From Candidatus Saganbacteria bacterium (GTDB lineage: Bacteria > Margulisbacteria > WOR-1 > O2-12-FULL-45-9 > XYB2-FULL-48-7): 6,246 bases of DNA. Below the pieces are notes generated by a model that searched no databases, was not told the DNA's origin, and saw only the letters and a program-made list of their open reading frames with translations. The DNA lies in contig JAGVQF010000195.1 in NCBI GenBank assembly GCA_020051815.1, positions 1-6,246 of the forward strand. The letters are read 5' to 3'. This document shows, piece after piece, positions 1 through 5,219 of the stretch (the stretch's first letter is position 1; each line of letters starts with the position of its first letter). A program made the position numbers and the translations under genes.

Positions 1-8
1 ATCCTGAA

Positions 9-43
9 ATTATAGCGAAATAATCTCGATTAAGATTATAGCA
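9..43 (-). promoter_or_regulatory. possible leftward promoter pair (extended -10)
   Basis: On the minus strand, TGCTATAAT (43 down to 35) is a perfect extended -10 element (TGnTATAAT). A second TATAAT lies at 14 down to 9, inside a direct repeat of the 8-mer ATTATAGC (plus strand 9-16 and 35-42). The stretch also holds an inverted repeat, ATAATCT/AGATTAT (20-26 and 33-39). No convincing -35 hexamer is seen at 16-18 bp. If real, it would drive a gene left of the window, divergent from the J-domain gene. The assignment rests only on short AT-rich matches. Confidence 0.25.
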
Positions 44-128
44 GGGATGGCAAAGGAAATACAGTCACACGAGAAAAGCGATTAACGGAAAATTGGCCCG
101 GAAAAATTAAAGGGGATAGCCAAATATA

Positions 129-2003
129 ATGAAAATAAGCCTCGACAGGCCAAAGGGTATTTCATCTGCGGGAGCGGGGAATAAAACCGTTCCAAAATGG
201 TTTGGCAATCTTTCTGCCACGCATTATGATGTCTTGGGGGTACGTTCTAGGGCGGTATTGTCGGAAATAAAACGCGCATATCATCTTCTGGGCCACCAAT
301 GGCATCCCGATGTTAATCCGGGACACAATCAAGCCGAAGCTGTAATGACAAAAATAAATGAAGCTTATGAGGTCCTGTCTGACCAAGAAAATAGGCGAGC
401 ATATGATCTTGCTATTAATCTAGATCAAAATGAAAGTCCACAAGCGCCGGTAACACTCGCGGAATTTGCTGAATTAATCCGTGATAGACAAATGCAACCA
501 GTCTTGGACGCATTAAGAAGCGCCGGATTACATCCCGATACTATAGGGGCGCATAGAGGCACAAATATTTTATGGGCCGGGGATGGGAGTATTTATCTTA
601 ATCTATTTGAAGTTGCTGCTCGTTCGCCCGCCACGTGGCTTGGCAGGTTTGATTATAATAATCAACCAGCCGGTGCTTACATACATAAAGCTGCGCACCT
701 TTCCCTTGGCTGCTTCGGGATTTGTTACGACCTTGCTCAAAATCCTGCAGATGAAAGGGTAGCGATGGCCGTTCGCTTCACGGGTTTGCGGTCTGATCCT
801 TCGATTATTATGATCTTTAAATGGAGCGAAAGGGAAAGAAATAACATAAGCAATGGGCAGTTACTGAGCTGTTTACGCAGAGGTGATTTTTCAAGCGAAG
901 GGCTGTTTTCTTTGCCGGGCTCTGAAGGTTGCCTGGTATTGAGAAATTTTGATGATCCGGTGTTAAATTGGGGGCTTGATGGGAATCATCTAATGATCAT
1001 TAACAGAGGCACCGGAAAAACCTTAAGCTGGGAGACCGGCTCAAATTCTATTGCCGACTCACAATTAAATCTCCCAAAACAGGCCATGCCCGGCATATTA
1101 GAAATTCCGGAGATAGCCATCAGCCCCGGAAATATTTTCGCTGCGGTTTCCTATTACAGAGGACTTCGCCCTGCCGCAACTCCCTATAATAGGGCCGACG
1201 AATTTGTTGAGATTATTGACCTAAGCTCAGGCGAACCGGTAGCCGTACTGGAAAACACCACTGCACTCCATATTAACTGGGATGCGGAGGGCGATCTGTT
1301 ATTTTTAGGCGGATTTAAAGTTCCTTTCTTTGGTCATCAAATATTTCGTTGGAACTGGAGACAGGGCTCACCCCCCGAGTTAGTTAGCAAAGTAGAAGGA
1401 GCTGTCGGCAGTTTAAAAACATGCCATGATGGCACCCTTCTGGCGATTGGAAGGTATGACGGAAATGTCGAAGTAATTGATCTAAGAAATTTTCGGAAAA
1501 TGCCGGTTAGAGCGTTGGTAAATTATGGAATTACCTGGGAAATCACGCCAACTTCGAATCCGACTACGGGAGCTGCTTGCTTATTAGCTTGGGCGCCGGG
1601 GGATCAATTTGTCGCATCGGGAAACGATATGAATCTAATAATTTGGGGGCTTGAGCCAGGGAAACTCATCGGCGGGATAAATCAGGACACGCGTGATATT
1701 TTCGCCCGCTTGCGATCTTCCGAAAAAGTTCCAACTTCTTCGCTTATAAATGCTCTCTTCAGAGGCCGCGAAGAGCTTTCTTTTGCGGATCTGGATACCG
1801 GCACGGGGGAATTCGTCGTAAATTTTGAGATTTTTTTAAAAAATATTTCAGGCAGGTTGCCGGCGTCGGTTTTGAGCCGTTCCAAATCTATGCCAGCCAG
1901 GCACAAGCGCGGGGGATCAATGTTAAGATCGGTTCTCCGGAAGTGGCAGGGGACTATGAGAGAGCAGGTCTGTCTAATGAGTCAAAAGACATTGTCACAA
2001 TAA
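129..2003 (+). CDS. J-domain / WD40-like beta-propeller protein with start of a fused methyltransferase
   Basis: Likely a cytosolic DnaK co-chaperone-type protein; the substrate is unknown. Residues 31-93 form a J-domain (THYDVLGV at the start, catalytic HPD at 59-61, NEAYEVLSD in the last helix), which in this family stimulates Hsp70 ATPase. Residues of about 135-540 are beta-rich with WD-like blades, for example CLLAWAPGDQFVASG followed by NLIIWGLEPGK, suggesting a propeller for protein binding. From about residue 545 the protein becomes a class I methyltransferase: motif I is DTGTGE (556-561). After residue 570 the frame no longer makes sense (basic, low-complexity tail to 2003), while the -1 frame continues the methyltransferase. 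The in-frame product is 624 aa and the frameshifted product would be 711 aa. No signal peptide or membrane segment is seen. The start ATG has AGGGGA at 111-116, about 12 nt upstream, which is rather far. J-domain and propeller calls are firm and the biological role is unknown. Confidence 0.8.
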   Translation: MKISLDRPKGISSAGAGNKTVPKWFGNLSATHYDVLGVRSRAVLSEIKRAYHLLGHQWHPDVNPGHNQAEAVMTKINEAYEVLSDQENRRAYDLAINLDQNESPQAPVTLAEFAELIRDRQMQPVLDALRSAGLHPDTIGAHRGTNILWAGDGSIYLNLFEVAARSPATWLGRFDYNNQPAGAYIHKAAHLSLGCFGICYDLAQNPADERVAMAVRFTGLRSDPSIIMIFKWSERERNNISNGQLLSCLRRGDFSSEGLFSLPGSEGCLVLRNFDDPVLNWGLDGNHLMIINRGTGKTLSWETGSNSIADSQLNLPKQAMPGILEIPEIAISPGNIFAAVSYYRGLRPAATPYNRADEFVEIIDLSSGEPVAVLENTTALHINWDAEGDLLFLGGFKVPFFGHQIFRWNWRQGSPPELVSKVEGAVGSLKTCHDGTLLAIGRYDGNVEVIDLRNFRKMPVRALVNYGITWEITPTSNPTTGAACLLAWAPGDQFVASGNDMNLIIWGLEPGKLIGGINQDTRDIFARLRSSEKVPTSSLINALFRGREELSFADLDTGTGEFVVNFEIFLKNISGRLPASVLSRSKSMPARHKRGGSMLRSVLRKWQGTMREQVCLMSQKTLSQ

Positions 2004-2263
2004 ACAATATTGAATCGAGGCCATCGGCGTTAATCAAGCAGGCGGATAGGATCCTCAAGCCGGCCGGGTTGATAATTGTGACATTTGAAATAAATGATAT
2101 TTTTGATTTGATGGGCATAGATGACGCAGTTGAAAAAGAATTGAAAAAGATGGGTTATGAACTAATTAGGGCTCTCCTGCCCGACGATTATCCGGTTTCA
2201 TCGACTTTAAAAATGGCTCCGCTTTTTATAATTGCCCGGAAGCCCGCCCACCCGCAGGCATAA
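1829..2263 (+). pseudogene. distal part of SAM-dependent methyltransferase in the -1 frame
   Basis: This frame opens at 1829, just after a TGA at 1826-1828, and stops with TAA at 2261-2263. It has no credible start of its own: the only early candidate is a GTG at 1943, in the middle of the fold. Joined to the upstream frame at 1838 it completes a Rossmann methyltransferase: strand 2 ends in GVGFEP (acidic E583 of the fusion, the usual SAM-ribose ligand position), DIVTINN (621-627) is the strand 4 motif, LKPAGLIIVTFE begins at 643, and the last strands end in MAPLFIIARKP. All core strands after motif I are present. It is labelled a pseudogene because conventional decoding leaves it untranslated; programmed -1 frameshifting, transcript slippage or a sequencing error would each make it a real domain. 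The methylation target is unknown. Confidence 0.7.
1832..1844 (+). other. tandem slippery heptamers at the frame switch
   Basis: In the J-domain gene frame the codons here read ATT TTT TTA AAA AAT, so both T TTT TTA (1832-1838) and A AAA AAT (1838-1844) lie in the exact X XXY YYZ phase needed for -1 slippage. The -1 frame is the one that continues the methyltransferase. A small hairpin, GGCA-GGT-TGCC (1851-1861), starts 6 nt after the second heptamer, but its 4 bp stem is weak. No Shine-Dalgarno-like stimulator is seen at the usual 10-14 nt upstream; the nearest, GGGGGA at 1805-1810, is more than 20 nt away. The same run is also a typical place for a one-base deletion or a base-calling error. 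Confidence 0.5.
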
Positions 2264-2264
2264 T

Positions 2265-2330
2265 CGCCGCGTGCTCGCTCATGTATTTTGGCAGCGGCAG
2301 GTCTTTGCCGTGGGGTAAAACTTTAACCTT
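2265..2330 (-). repeat. 66 bp direct repeat, left copy (partner 3086-3151)
   Basis: This stretch matches 3086-3151 in the same orientation with 57 of 66 identical bases and no gap. Both copies end at the same GCGGCG codon pair (HAA of the dut reading frame). They flank vapBC, giving a unit of 821 bp from one repeat end to the other (2265-3085). Confidence 0.85.
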
Positions 2331-2345
2331 GATTATTAATATCAT
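2265..2345 (-). pseudogene. dut: dUTPase 5' remnant, copy B (after vapC)
   Basis: An ATG at 2345 overlaps the vapC stop (TGATG) and opens a 39-codon frame that ends with TAA at 2226-2228. After MILII it reads KVKVLPHGKDLPLPKYMSEHAA, given here as pieces KVKVLPHG, KDLPLPKY and MSEHAA, the typical start of a trimeric dUTPase that should continue GMDLYA and so on. Instead the frame runs into the antisense of the methyltransferase 3' end (IMPAGG...). None of the catalytic dUTPase motifs (RSSLA, GTIDxDYRG, QL/GFGSTG types) follows. Of the two copies this one is closer to what I expect of the family, for example MSEHAA. It is a truncated gene, presumably without activity. The dUTPase identity rests on about 22 residues. 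Confidence 0.6.
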
Positions 2346-2354
2346 CAATAATCA
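2330..2354. repeat. AT-rich inverted repeat over vapC stop and dut start
   Basis: TGATTATT (2330-2337) and AATAATCA (2347-2354) are perfect 8 bp arms around a 9 nt loop. On the minus strand the arms cover the vapC stop and the codons just after the copy B ATG, so a transcript hairpin could hide that start. There is no U-run, so it is not a usual intrinsic terminator. It lies exactly at the vapC/dut joint. Confidence 0.4.
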
Positions 2355-2764
2355 CCCGCACCCGATAAGAAATTAGCGGGAGTTACGATTTTGATCCCGC
2401 TGAAAGTTTTTAATGATAAAAGATGCTTGTCGCCGGAGATGATGTAGCCGGCTTTTCCGGCTACCGCGCATTCTAAAATGCGGTTGTCGCTTGCGTCATC
2501 GAGAATCACGTTTAATTTGGCTCTTGGCATGGTTATTTCGGATATCTCGGTTAACAGGGAAAGAAACATTTCTTTTTTATCGTCAGGAATAAAAGCCAAC
2601 TTGCCGCGATAGATAACGTTTTTTAACTCATCCAGAAGGTTTATGCTTAAGATTAAGGCAAGGTCGCCCTTAACGCAAGACTCAAAGATTTTTCCGGGAA
2701 GCCCCTCCCAGCCAATCGCCGACACCAGAACATTATTGTCTAAAACAACCCTTATTTTCCCCAT
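2345..2764 (-). CDS. vapC: PIN-domain toxin ribonuclease, VapC type
   Basis: A 139-residue PIN-domain protein of the COG1569-like toxin group, expected to cleave RNA with Mg/Mn and to be held inactive by its partner antitoxin. The acidic active-site set is visible: D9 in VVLDNNVLVSA, E46 in LLDELKNVI, D93 in DDASDNRILECA and D112 in YIISGDKHLL. The length is normal and the domain looks intact from first to last strand. Its ATG shares one base with the vapB stop (TAATG), so translation is probably coupled to vapB. Its own stop (TGATG) in turn overlaps the start of dut remnant B. The RNA target cannot be predicted from the sequence. Confidence 0.88.
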   Translation of the reverse strand: MGKIRVVLDNNVLVSAIGWEGLPGKIFESCVKGDLALILSINLLDELKNVIYRGKLAFIPDDKKEMFLSLLTEISEITMPRAKLNVILDDASDNRILECAVAGKAGYIISGDKHLLSLKTFSGIKIVTPANFLSGAGDY

Positions 2765-3027
2765 TATTTTTGCTTGTTTCGAACAGCTCTTATTTCTTTT
2801 TCAACGTCTTTTCTGGTGATCTTGGCGCCTTTAAAAGCGGTTCTGAATTCTTTTAGTAATTCAAGCATTCTTTCCCTGCTGCTGTCTTTGCTGATGCGTT
2901 TCAAGACAATTTCTCCGCCGCCGACGACGAGAGCATATTGTTCTTCGCCCTTGAGGCCGATCTCTTTCCTTACGTCTTTAGGCAGAGTTACTTTTCCGTC
3001 TTTTGAAATAGTGATTAATTTAACCAT
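2764..3027 (-). CDS. vapB: AbrB/SpoVT-fold antitoxin, VapB type
   Basis: An 87-residue antitoxin. Residues 3-46 form an AbrB-type swapped-hairpin DNA-binding domain (ITISKDGKVTLPKDVRKEIGL, here split as ITISKDGKV / TLPKDVRKEIGL, then EIVLKRI). The charged helical C-terminus (about 50-87) is the usual toxin-binding part. In the family it neutralises VapC and, with it, represses the shared promoter. I chose the ATG at 3027 because GGAGGGG (3037-3031) stands just upstream; the longer frame from 3051 would translate across that ribosome site and the operator. It precedes vapC with a one-base overlap. Low-lysine/arginine signals of decay are not seen and the pair looks functional. Confidence 0.87.
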   Translation of the reverse strand: MVKLITISKDGKVTLPKDVRKEIGLKGEEQYALVVGGGEIVLKRISKDSSRERMLELLKEFRTAFKGAKITRKDVEKEIRAVRNKQK

Positions 3028-3040
3028 TTTCCCCTCCAAT

Positions 3041-3056
3041 AGTAATGACAATTACT
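3041..3056. promoter_or_regulatory. palindromic operator candidate for VapB autoregulation
   Basis: AGTAAT TGTC ATTACT (as read on the minus strand) is a perfect 6 bp inverted repeat with a 4 nt centre. It lies between the -10 element and the vapB ribosome site, roughly +2 to +17 of the expected transcript. AbrB-fold antitoxins bind such palindromes, so repression by VapB or VapBC is inferred. Confidence 0.55.
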
Positions 3057-3064
3057 TTTACAAC

Positions 3065-3073
3065 ATTATAACA
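3065..3073 (-). promoter_or_regulatory. vapBC promoter, extended -10
   Basis: The minus strand reads TGTTATAAT, a perfect extended -10 (TGnTATAAT), 37 bp upstream of the vapB ATG. The -35 region is GC-rich and lies in dut remnant A with no good hexamer, as is common for extended -10 promoters. The element starts only about 12 bp after the point where dut remnant A breaks off, so the cassette brings its own promoter. Confidence 0.6.
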
Positions 3074-3085
3074 GAAACCCTTCCC

Positions 3086-3151
3086 CGCCGCGTGCGCGCT
3101 GATGTATTTTGGCATGGGCAGGTCTTTGCCGTGCGGCAAGACTTTAACTTG
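3086..3151 (-). repeat. 66 bp direct repeat, right copy (partner 2265-2330)
   Basis: Same-orientation partner of the repeat beyond vapC (57 of 66 bases identical). Of the differing codons, four differ only silently at the third base and four change the residue. Confidence 0.85.
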
Positions 3152-3163
3152 CATTTTCAGCAT
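3086..3163 (-). pseudogene. dut: dUTPase 5' remnant, copy A (after the M16 peptidase)
   Basis: The ATG at 3163 overlaps the M16 peptidase stop (ATGCTGA) and begins MLKMQVKVLPHG, KDLPMPKY, ISAHAAG: a dUTPase N-terminus in the place where, as I recall, many bacteria carry dut after an M16 peptidase gene. After the HAAG codons similarity stops and the frame runs through the vapBC promoter, operator and ribosome site to a TAA at 3020-3022 (47 codons in all). The active-site motifs of dUTPase are absent. It is the likely original dut start, cut by arrival of the vapBC cassette. Two substitutions against copy B (I for M, A for E) could reflect loss of selection. Confidence 0.65.
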
Positions 3164-4419
3164 CTTAACTCCTTGACCGGCAGCTCTTCCATGTCGCCAA
3201 TGACCGCCAGTGTTAAAAACTCATCGCGGAAATACTGGTTAGCTAATCTAATTATATCATCGTTTGTCACTCTGTCGATCTTCTCAAAGACCTCATCAAT
3301 TGTAATGATCCGGTTATAATAGAATTCCGACCGCATGATATAGGACATCCGCGAGGCGGTCGATTCGAGCCCCAGGACCGTCGTCCCCTTCATGTATTCT
3401 TTGGCCCGCTCAAGCTCGGCGGGAGTCAGCCCCTCTTTTTTCATCCGGGTAAATTCCGTTAGAATGAGCGCGACGACTTGCTCGAGATTTTCTTTGCTGA
3501 TCCCGGCATAAGTATAGGCGATGCCAAAGTCACGGAAGGGCGAAGATGTGGAGTAGATTGAATAGGCGAGGCCGCGTTTTTCGCGCACTTCCTGGAAGAG
3601 ATGCGAGCTCATACTGCCGCCCATGATGTTGTCGAGAATGGCAAAGGCAAAGCGGTCGTCGTCAAGCTGGGACGGGCCGCCGGTCCCCAGGCACAGATGC
3701 GATTGCTCGGTTTTTTTCTTCTTTAAACTGATCGATCCCTTAATTGCCGGCTGGGGTTGTTTGAGCGGCACCGCTTTGCCCTCGTATTTTTCAAAATAGG
3801 GCTTGAGCAGATCGGCCACGTTGGCCGGTATCGCGCCGGCCAGCGAAATGACCATATTTTTTGGCGAATAGAGCCGGCCGATATAATCAATAATATTTTC
3901 GCGCTTAAAAGAGCGCACCGTTTCGGCGCGGCCGATCGTCGGCTGGCCGAGGGGATGGCCGTGCAGGATCTTCTCGGCAAAGAGGTCGTGGATCAGCTCG
4001 TCGGGGGTATCCTCATACATCTTGATCTCTTCAAGGATGACCCCTTTTTCGATCTCCATCTCTTTGGGGTCAAAAAGCGAGCCAAGGACCATGTCGCAGA
4101 GGACGTCGATCTGCGTGTCGATGTGGCGGTCGAGGACAACGGCGTAATAGACGGTCGTTTCTTTACTGGTGTAGGCATTCATCTTGCCGCCGATCGAATC
4201 GAGGGCGTGAGCGATCTCGTAGGCCGAGCGCTTCTTGGTCCCCTTGAACATCATGTGCTCGATGCAATGGGAGAGACCGGCTTCTTTAGTTGTTTCCGAC
4301 CCAGAGCCGACCCCGGCCAGTATCCCCATCGAGACCGAGCGCATCGTTGGGATCTCCTCGGTCACGACCCGGAGGCCGTTGGGCAGGACGATCTTCTTGG
4401 CTTGCGGGATGGTAATCAT
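3157..4419 (-). CDS. M16 family zinc metallopeptidase (processing-peptidase type)
   Basis: A 420-residue, cytosolic-looking peptidase of the MPP-beta/PqqL/YmxG class, the common length for bacterial M16B proteins. The inverted zinc motif HxxEH is intact: H51, E54, H55 in GLSHCIEHMMFKGT, and the third ligand E131 follows at the expected 76-residue distance (GVILEEIKMYED). The C-terminal half is the inactive-type repeat and carries the substrate-binding EVREKRGLAYSIYS segment. Family members cleave short peptides or unfolded segments as dimers; the natural substrate is not evident. The start ATG is set by AAGGAGA at 4431-4425, 5 nt upstream. There is no signal peptide. It is the third gene of the proA-nadD transcript, separated from nadD by the double palindromic repeat, and its stop overlaps the dut remnant start. 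Its operon position does not fix a pathway. Confidence 0.93.
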   Translation of the reverse strand: MITIPQAKKIVLPNGLRVVTEEIPTMRSVSMGILAGVGSGSETTKEAGLSHCIEHMMFKGTKKRSAYEIAHALDSIGGKMNAYTSKETTVYYAVVLDRHIDTQIDVLCDMVLGSLFDPKEMEIEKGVILEEIKMYEDTPDELIHDLFAEKILHGHPLGQPTIGRAETVRSFKRENIIDYIGRLYSPKNMVISLAGAIPANVADLLKPYFEKYEGKAVPLKQPQPAIKGSISLKKKKTEQSHLCLGTGGPSQLDDDRFAFAILDNIMGGSMSSHLFQEVREKRGLAYSIYSTSSPFRDFGIAYTYAGISKENLEQVVALILTEFTRMKKEGLTPAELERAKEYMKGTTVLGLESTASRMSYIMRSEFYYNRIITIDEVFEKIDRVTNDDIIRLANQYFRDEFLTLAVIGDMEELPVKELRC

Positions 4420-4434
4420 ATTTTTCTCCTTCGG

Positions 4435-4550
4435 CCCTCATCCGCTGTCACAAACCGGCCTCCTTCTCCCAGAGGGAGAAGGAAAGGCATTTTTGTATTT
4501 ACCCTCTCCCTCTGGGAGAGGGGGGAAGGTTCAGTGTTAGCGGGTGAGGG
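4435..4550. repeat. two inverted REP-like units (dimer) between nadD and peptidase gene
   Basis: The 116 bp element has outer inverted ends CCCTCATCCGCT / AGCGGGTGAGGG and two inner perfect hairpins: CCTTCTCCC-AGA-GGGAGAAGG (4462-4482) and CCCTCTCCC-TCT-GGGAGAGGG (4502-4522). The two hairpins are also nearly complementary to each other, so the whole element can fold into one long stem around the AT-rich centre at 4483-4501. It fills nearly the entire gap and ends 4 bp before the peptidase Shine-Dalgarno. It resembles REP/BIME elements, which can affect mRNA stability; there is no U-run for a standard terminator. Confidence 0.85.
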
Positions 4551-4556
4551 CTGCAT

Positions 4557-5219
4557 CTACCTGTACAAATCTGACCTTTTTATATAGGCCTCGACAGCTT
4601 TGGGGACTAACCGACCAACCGACTTTCCAACTTTTACCCTCTGCCTGATCTCAGACGCCGAAATATTTTCCTTGAGCTCCATCAGATGGATCTTGTCGAC
4701 TTCCCTTTGCAGGGGCGGAAATTTGACCAGGCGGCGGAACGTCCTGATCTTGGTGCCCGGCCGCGTGCCGACGATGAATTCGCAGAGCTTAAAAAGTTCC
4801 AGCGGTTTTCGCCATTCTAAAATCTCATTGATGGAATCGAGCCCCATGATATAGAAGAGCTTGGCCCGCGCGCCGAATTTCTTTTTGAGGGCGCGGAAAG
4901 TATCGATCGCGTAAGAATAGCCCGGCCGGTCGAGCTCGATCCTTGATATGGCGTAGTCGCCCTGGCCGGCGATCGCCAAAAGGACCATTTTCAGCCGGTC
5001 TTCTTTATCGATGACGTTGCCGAGCGCCTTGTGCGGCGGCGTGCCGGACGGGATAAAGATTATTTTGTCGAGAGCAAACTCGTCTTTGGCCGCCCTGGCC
5101 AGCGCGAGGTGCCCCTTGTGCACGGGGTTGAACGTCCCGCCCATGATGCCTATTCTTTTTATTTTTCCCCTCTCCCTCTGGGAGAGGGAGGTCGGTTTAG
5201 AGTTAGCGGGTGAGGGCAT
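4557..5219 (-). CDS. nadD: nicotinate-nucleotide adenylyltransferase
   Basis: Transfers AMP from ATP to nicotinate mononucleotide to give deamido-NAD, a core step of NAD synthesis in the cytosol. Signatures are GGTFNPVHKGH (nucleotidyltransferase HxGH at the start of the fold), SRIELDRPGYSYAIDTF, FYIMGLDSINEILEWRKP and the C-terminal ISASEIRQRVKVG (SxxxIR type). It follows proA, a common order. The start is odd: most family members begin MK(K/R)IGIxGGTF, and here that M is replaced by ATA (5162-5160), preceded by AGGGG. The next ATG (5144) would remove the first strand. The only standard start that keeps the fold is the ATG at 5219, which overlaps the proA stop (TAATG) and adds 19-20 residues encoded by the palindromic repeat. 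I report that start but an AUA start remains possible. Product identity is firm. Confidence 0.92.
   Translation of the reverse strand: MPSPANSKPTSLSQRERGKIKRIGIMGGTFNPVHKGHLALARAAKDEFALDKIIFIPSGTPPHKALGNVIDKEDRLKMVLLAIAGQGDYAISRIELDRPGYSYAIDTFRALKKKFGARAKLFYIMGLDSINEILEWRKPLELFKLCEFIVGTRPGTKIRTFRRLVKFPPLQREVDKIHLMELKENISASEIRQRVKVGKSVGRLVPKAVEAYIKRSDLYR
5168..5216. repeat. single REP-like unit between proA and nadD
   Basis: Perfect hairpin CCCTCTCCC-TCT-GGGAGAGGG (5168-5188) followed by a tail ending TTAGCGGGTGAGGG. It matches the right unit of the double element (4502-4550) over its whole 49 bp with about five differences, all in the middle of the tail. It abuts the proA stop and, read on the minus strand, has no stop in the nadD frame; its GAGGGAGAGGGG arm also resembles a ribosome site. 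Confidence 0.85.

Noticed and set aside
124..130. ATATAAT as a -10 box for the J-domain gene
   Set aside because: It overlaps the start codon, so a transcript from it would lack the ribosome site.
1851..1861. Hairpin stimulating the frameshift
   Set aside because: Spacing fits, but a 4 bp stem with a 3 nt loop is too weak to count as evidence by itself.
1943..2263. Independent 106-residue gene starting at GTG 1943
   Set aside because: The GTG lies in the middle of a methyltransferase fold, there is no ribosome site, and the frame upstream back to 1829 encodes the matching second strand.
2330..2354. Bidirectional terminator between convergent genes
   Set aside because: The stem is 8 bp and AT-rich with a 9 nt loop and no U-run; it is kept only as an inverted repeat.
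2774..3319. Plus-strand frame of 181 codons opposite vapB and the peptidase 3' end
   Set aside because: It crosses vapB, its promoter, dut remnant A and the peptidase end in antisense; the serine/leucine-rich start is the complement of vapB.
3757..4587. Long plus-strand frame opposite the M16 peptidase and repeats
   Set aside because: Antisense shadow of a clearly functional peptidase; its sequence shows no family motif and its end runs through the palindromic repeat.
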